Assembly: GCA_029207755.1 (NCBI GenBank)
Contig: JARCOQ010000086.1
Span: 124,001 to 188,000 of the forward strand
Length of the DNA: 64,000 nucleotides
From: Chamaea fasciata
Lineage: Eukaryota > Chordata > Aves > Passeriformes > Sylviidae
Direction: 5' to 3'
Part shown: one piece after another, positions 62,340-64,000 of the stretch
Position numbering within the stretch: the stretch's first letter is position 1
How the letters are laid out: every line of letters starts with the position of its first letter
Translations under genes and position numbers: made by a program
The notes under the pieces: generated by a model
The model's database searches: none
Told to the model about the DNA's origin: nothing
The model's input: only the letters and a program-made list of their open reading frames with translations

Positions 62340-63136
62340 AGAGCCTTGGATCCCAGCTTGACTGTGTTCTGGATGGAGAGCAGAGTCTTGGATTGGACTC
62401 TGGATGGATACTGCTCCAGATGGACAACAGAGTCTTGGATTGGACTCTGGATGGATACTGCTCCAGATGGAACGCAGAGCCATGGATCCCACTCTTGGTG
62501 GATACTGGTCTGGATGGACTCCAGAGCCATGGATCCGTCGCTGGATGGACACAGTTCTGGATGGACACAAGAGCCATAGATCCAAATTGGAACCTCTTCT
62601 GGATGGATGCAAGGGCCATGGATTCCACTCTGGATGGATACTGCTCCAGTTAGCAACCAGAGTCATGGATCCGAATCCAGATGGAGACTGGTCCAGATGG
62701 ACACTGGTCCGGATGGTGACCAGAGCCATTCCTCCCACCTTGTATTGATAGTGGTCTTGCCAGACCCCGAGGCATGCATCCCACTCTGGATGGCCAGTGG
62801 TCTGGATGGGCCCCAGACCATGGATCCCCTATGAATGGACACTGGTCTAGATGGACGCCAGAGTCATGGATTCCAGCTGGACACTGGTGTGGATGGACAC
62901 CAGAGCAATGGATGCCACTGTGGATGGACACTGGTTTGGATGGACATAAGAGCCACGGATCCCAATCTGGATGGACGCTGCTGTGAATAGACCCCAGAGC
63001 CATGGATCCCACAGTGGATTGACAGTGGTCAGGATGGACACCAGAGCAATGGATGCCACTGTGGATGGACGCAGGTAGAGATGCACACCAGAGTAATGGT
63101 GTCCACTCTGGATGGACACTGGTATGGATAGACATC
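62340..63136 (+). repeat. HOR unit, 797-bp type
   Basis: The only 797-bp unit right of 27 kb. It has M1-M17, GGACAACAGAG at M2/M3 (near 62423) and CCGTCGCTGG in M5 (near 62536), both seen only here. Confidence 0.9.
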
Positions 63137-64000
63137 AGAGCCTTGGATCCCAACTTGACTGTGTTCTGGATGGAGAGCAGAGTCTTGGATTGGACTCTGG
63201 ATGGATACTGCTCCAGATGGACAGCAGAATCTTGGATTGGACTCTGGATGGATACTGCTCCAGATGGAACGCAGAGCCACGGATCCCACTCTTGGTGGAT
63301 ACTGGTCTGGATGGACTCCAGAGCCATGGATTTGTCTCTGGATGGACACAGTTCTGGATGGACACAAGAGCCATAGATCCAAATTGGAACCTGTTCTGGA
63401 TGGATGCAAGGGCCATGGATTCCACTCTGGATGGATACTGCTCCAGTTAGCAACCAGAGTCATAGATCCGAATCCAGATGGAGACTGGTCCAGATGGACA
63501 CTGGTCCGGATGGTGACCAGAGCCATTCCTCCCACCTTGTATTGATAGTGGTCTTGCCAGACCCCGAGGCATGCATCCCACTCTGGATGGCCAGTGGTCT
63601 GGATGGGCCCCAGACCATGGATCCCCTATGAATGGACACTGGTCTAGATGGACGCCAGAGCCATGGATTCCAGCTGGACACTGGTGTGGATGGACACCAG
63701 AGCCATGGATGCCACTGTGGATGGACACTGGTTTGGATGGACATAAGAGCCACGGATCCCAATCTGGATGGACGCTGCTGTGAATAGACCCCAGAGCCAT
63801 GGATCCCACAGTGGATTGACAGTGGTCAGGATGGACACCAGAGCAATGGATGCCACTGTGGATGGACGCAGGTAGAGATGCACACCAGAGTAATGGTGTC
63901 CGCTCTGGATGGACACTGGTCTGGATAGACAGCAGAACCCTGGCTTCCACCCTGGATGGACGCTTGCCTGAATAGACAAAAGAGCTATGGATCCCAGCTT
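63137..64000 (+). repeat. HOR unit, 1094-bp type, cut by window end
   Basis: M1-M17 are followed by the start of the 297-bp block (AGAACCCTGG, M18, from about 63934) and part of M19 at the edge. The array therefore continues to the right. Confidence 0.9.

Larger units (their letters stand above)
1..64000 (+). repeat. Tandem higher-order satellite array filling the whole window
   Basis: Every base belongs to a head-to-tail series of 47- and 42-bp monomers related to AGAGCCATGGATCCCA...TGGATGGACACC. I counted about 51-57% G+C in single monomers, with more G than C on this strand. Monomers are grouped into HOR units of 797, 839 or 1094 bp that repeat about 60 times with very few differences. 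There is no inversion, no unique spacer, no poly-A tract and no transposon remnant. Long apparent reading frames occur in several frames of both strands and are by-products of the repeat. Such organisation is known from centromeric and other heterochromatic satellites; which of these applies here cannot be read from the sequence. The family is not one I recognise. Confidence 0.97.

Noticed and set aside
1..64000. CRISPR array (regular repeats of 40-50 bp)
   Set aside because: There are no invariant repeats separated by unique spacers. All positions of every monomer are related to all other monomers, and no cas gene is present.
1..64000. Exon of a tandem-repeat protein (mucin- or zinc-finger-like)
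   Set aside because: 47 bp is not a multiple of 3, so the frame rotates each monomer, and units add a further shift. No conserved Cys/His or Ser/Thr-rich unit keeps a frame across the array.
1..64000. Telomeric or simple GGAAT-type satellite
   Set aside because: There is no TTAGGG run and no continuous 5-bp repeat. GGATG-like steps occur only inside longer monomers.
1..64000. tRNA, rRNA, small RNA genes, promoters or terminators
   Set aside because: No cloverleaf, conserved rRNA stretch, TATA-like element or T-run specific to one place was seen. Any motif found would be repeated dozens of times as part of the satellite.

Overview
The whole 64-kb window is one tandemly repeated satellite (macrosatellite) array. 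I find no real gene, RNA gene, transposon, CRISPR array or promoter in it. Every base from 1 to 64000 can be assigned to a head-to-tail run of related monomers. The typical monomer is 47 bp, beginning AGAGCCATGGATCCCA and ending in TGGATGGACACC. A second class is 42 bp and lacks 5 bp, and a few monomers are odd-sized (25, 41, 45, 48, 58, 63 bp). Orientation never changes.

The organism is most likely a eukaryote, probably a vertebrate. A higher-order satellite of this depth is typical of centromeric, pericentromeric, subtelomeric or sex-chromosome heterochromatin. CpG is strongly depleted: by hand I count about 10 per 797-bp unit where base composition predicts about 60. I do not recognise the family and cannot name a species.

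The structure is nested. (1) A roughly 16-bp subrepeat, of the form TCCAGATGGACACTGG, makes up much of each monomer. (2) Monomers are 47 or 42 bp. (3) Higher-order repeat (HOR) units come in three main lengths: 797 bp (17 monomers, M1-M17), 839 bp (18, with M12 duplicated) and 1094 bp (24, with an extra 297-bp block M18-M24). (4) 839- and 1094-bp units often alternate, giving a 1933-bp dimer. (5) Multi-unit segments are duplicated again at distances of 3027, 3866, 8497, 10039, 11759 and 12344/13438 bp, each traced by shared private variants.

Layout: 8-2440, one 839 and two 797 units; 2441-10172, four 1094+839 dimers; 10173-31631, mixed runs including two related blocks about 10 kb apart; 31632-39363, four more dimers; 39364-45927, six pure 1094 units; 45928-53895, compound units carrying a diverged sister lineage (called D here); 53896-59365, five 1094 units; 59366-61245, another D compound; 61246-64000, three canonical units, the last cut by the window edge. 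The 46-61 kb part is structurally the most varied; the rest is very homogeneous.

Long open frames exist on both strands (up to 415 codons, minus strand), but they follow from the repeat's low stop-codon content. All three HOR lengths leave remainder 2 on division by 3, so the frame shifts in every unit. I therefore annotate no CDS. The interest lies in satellite evolution: linked variants mark HOR lineages, and several recombination junctions can be read directly.
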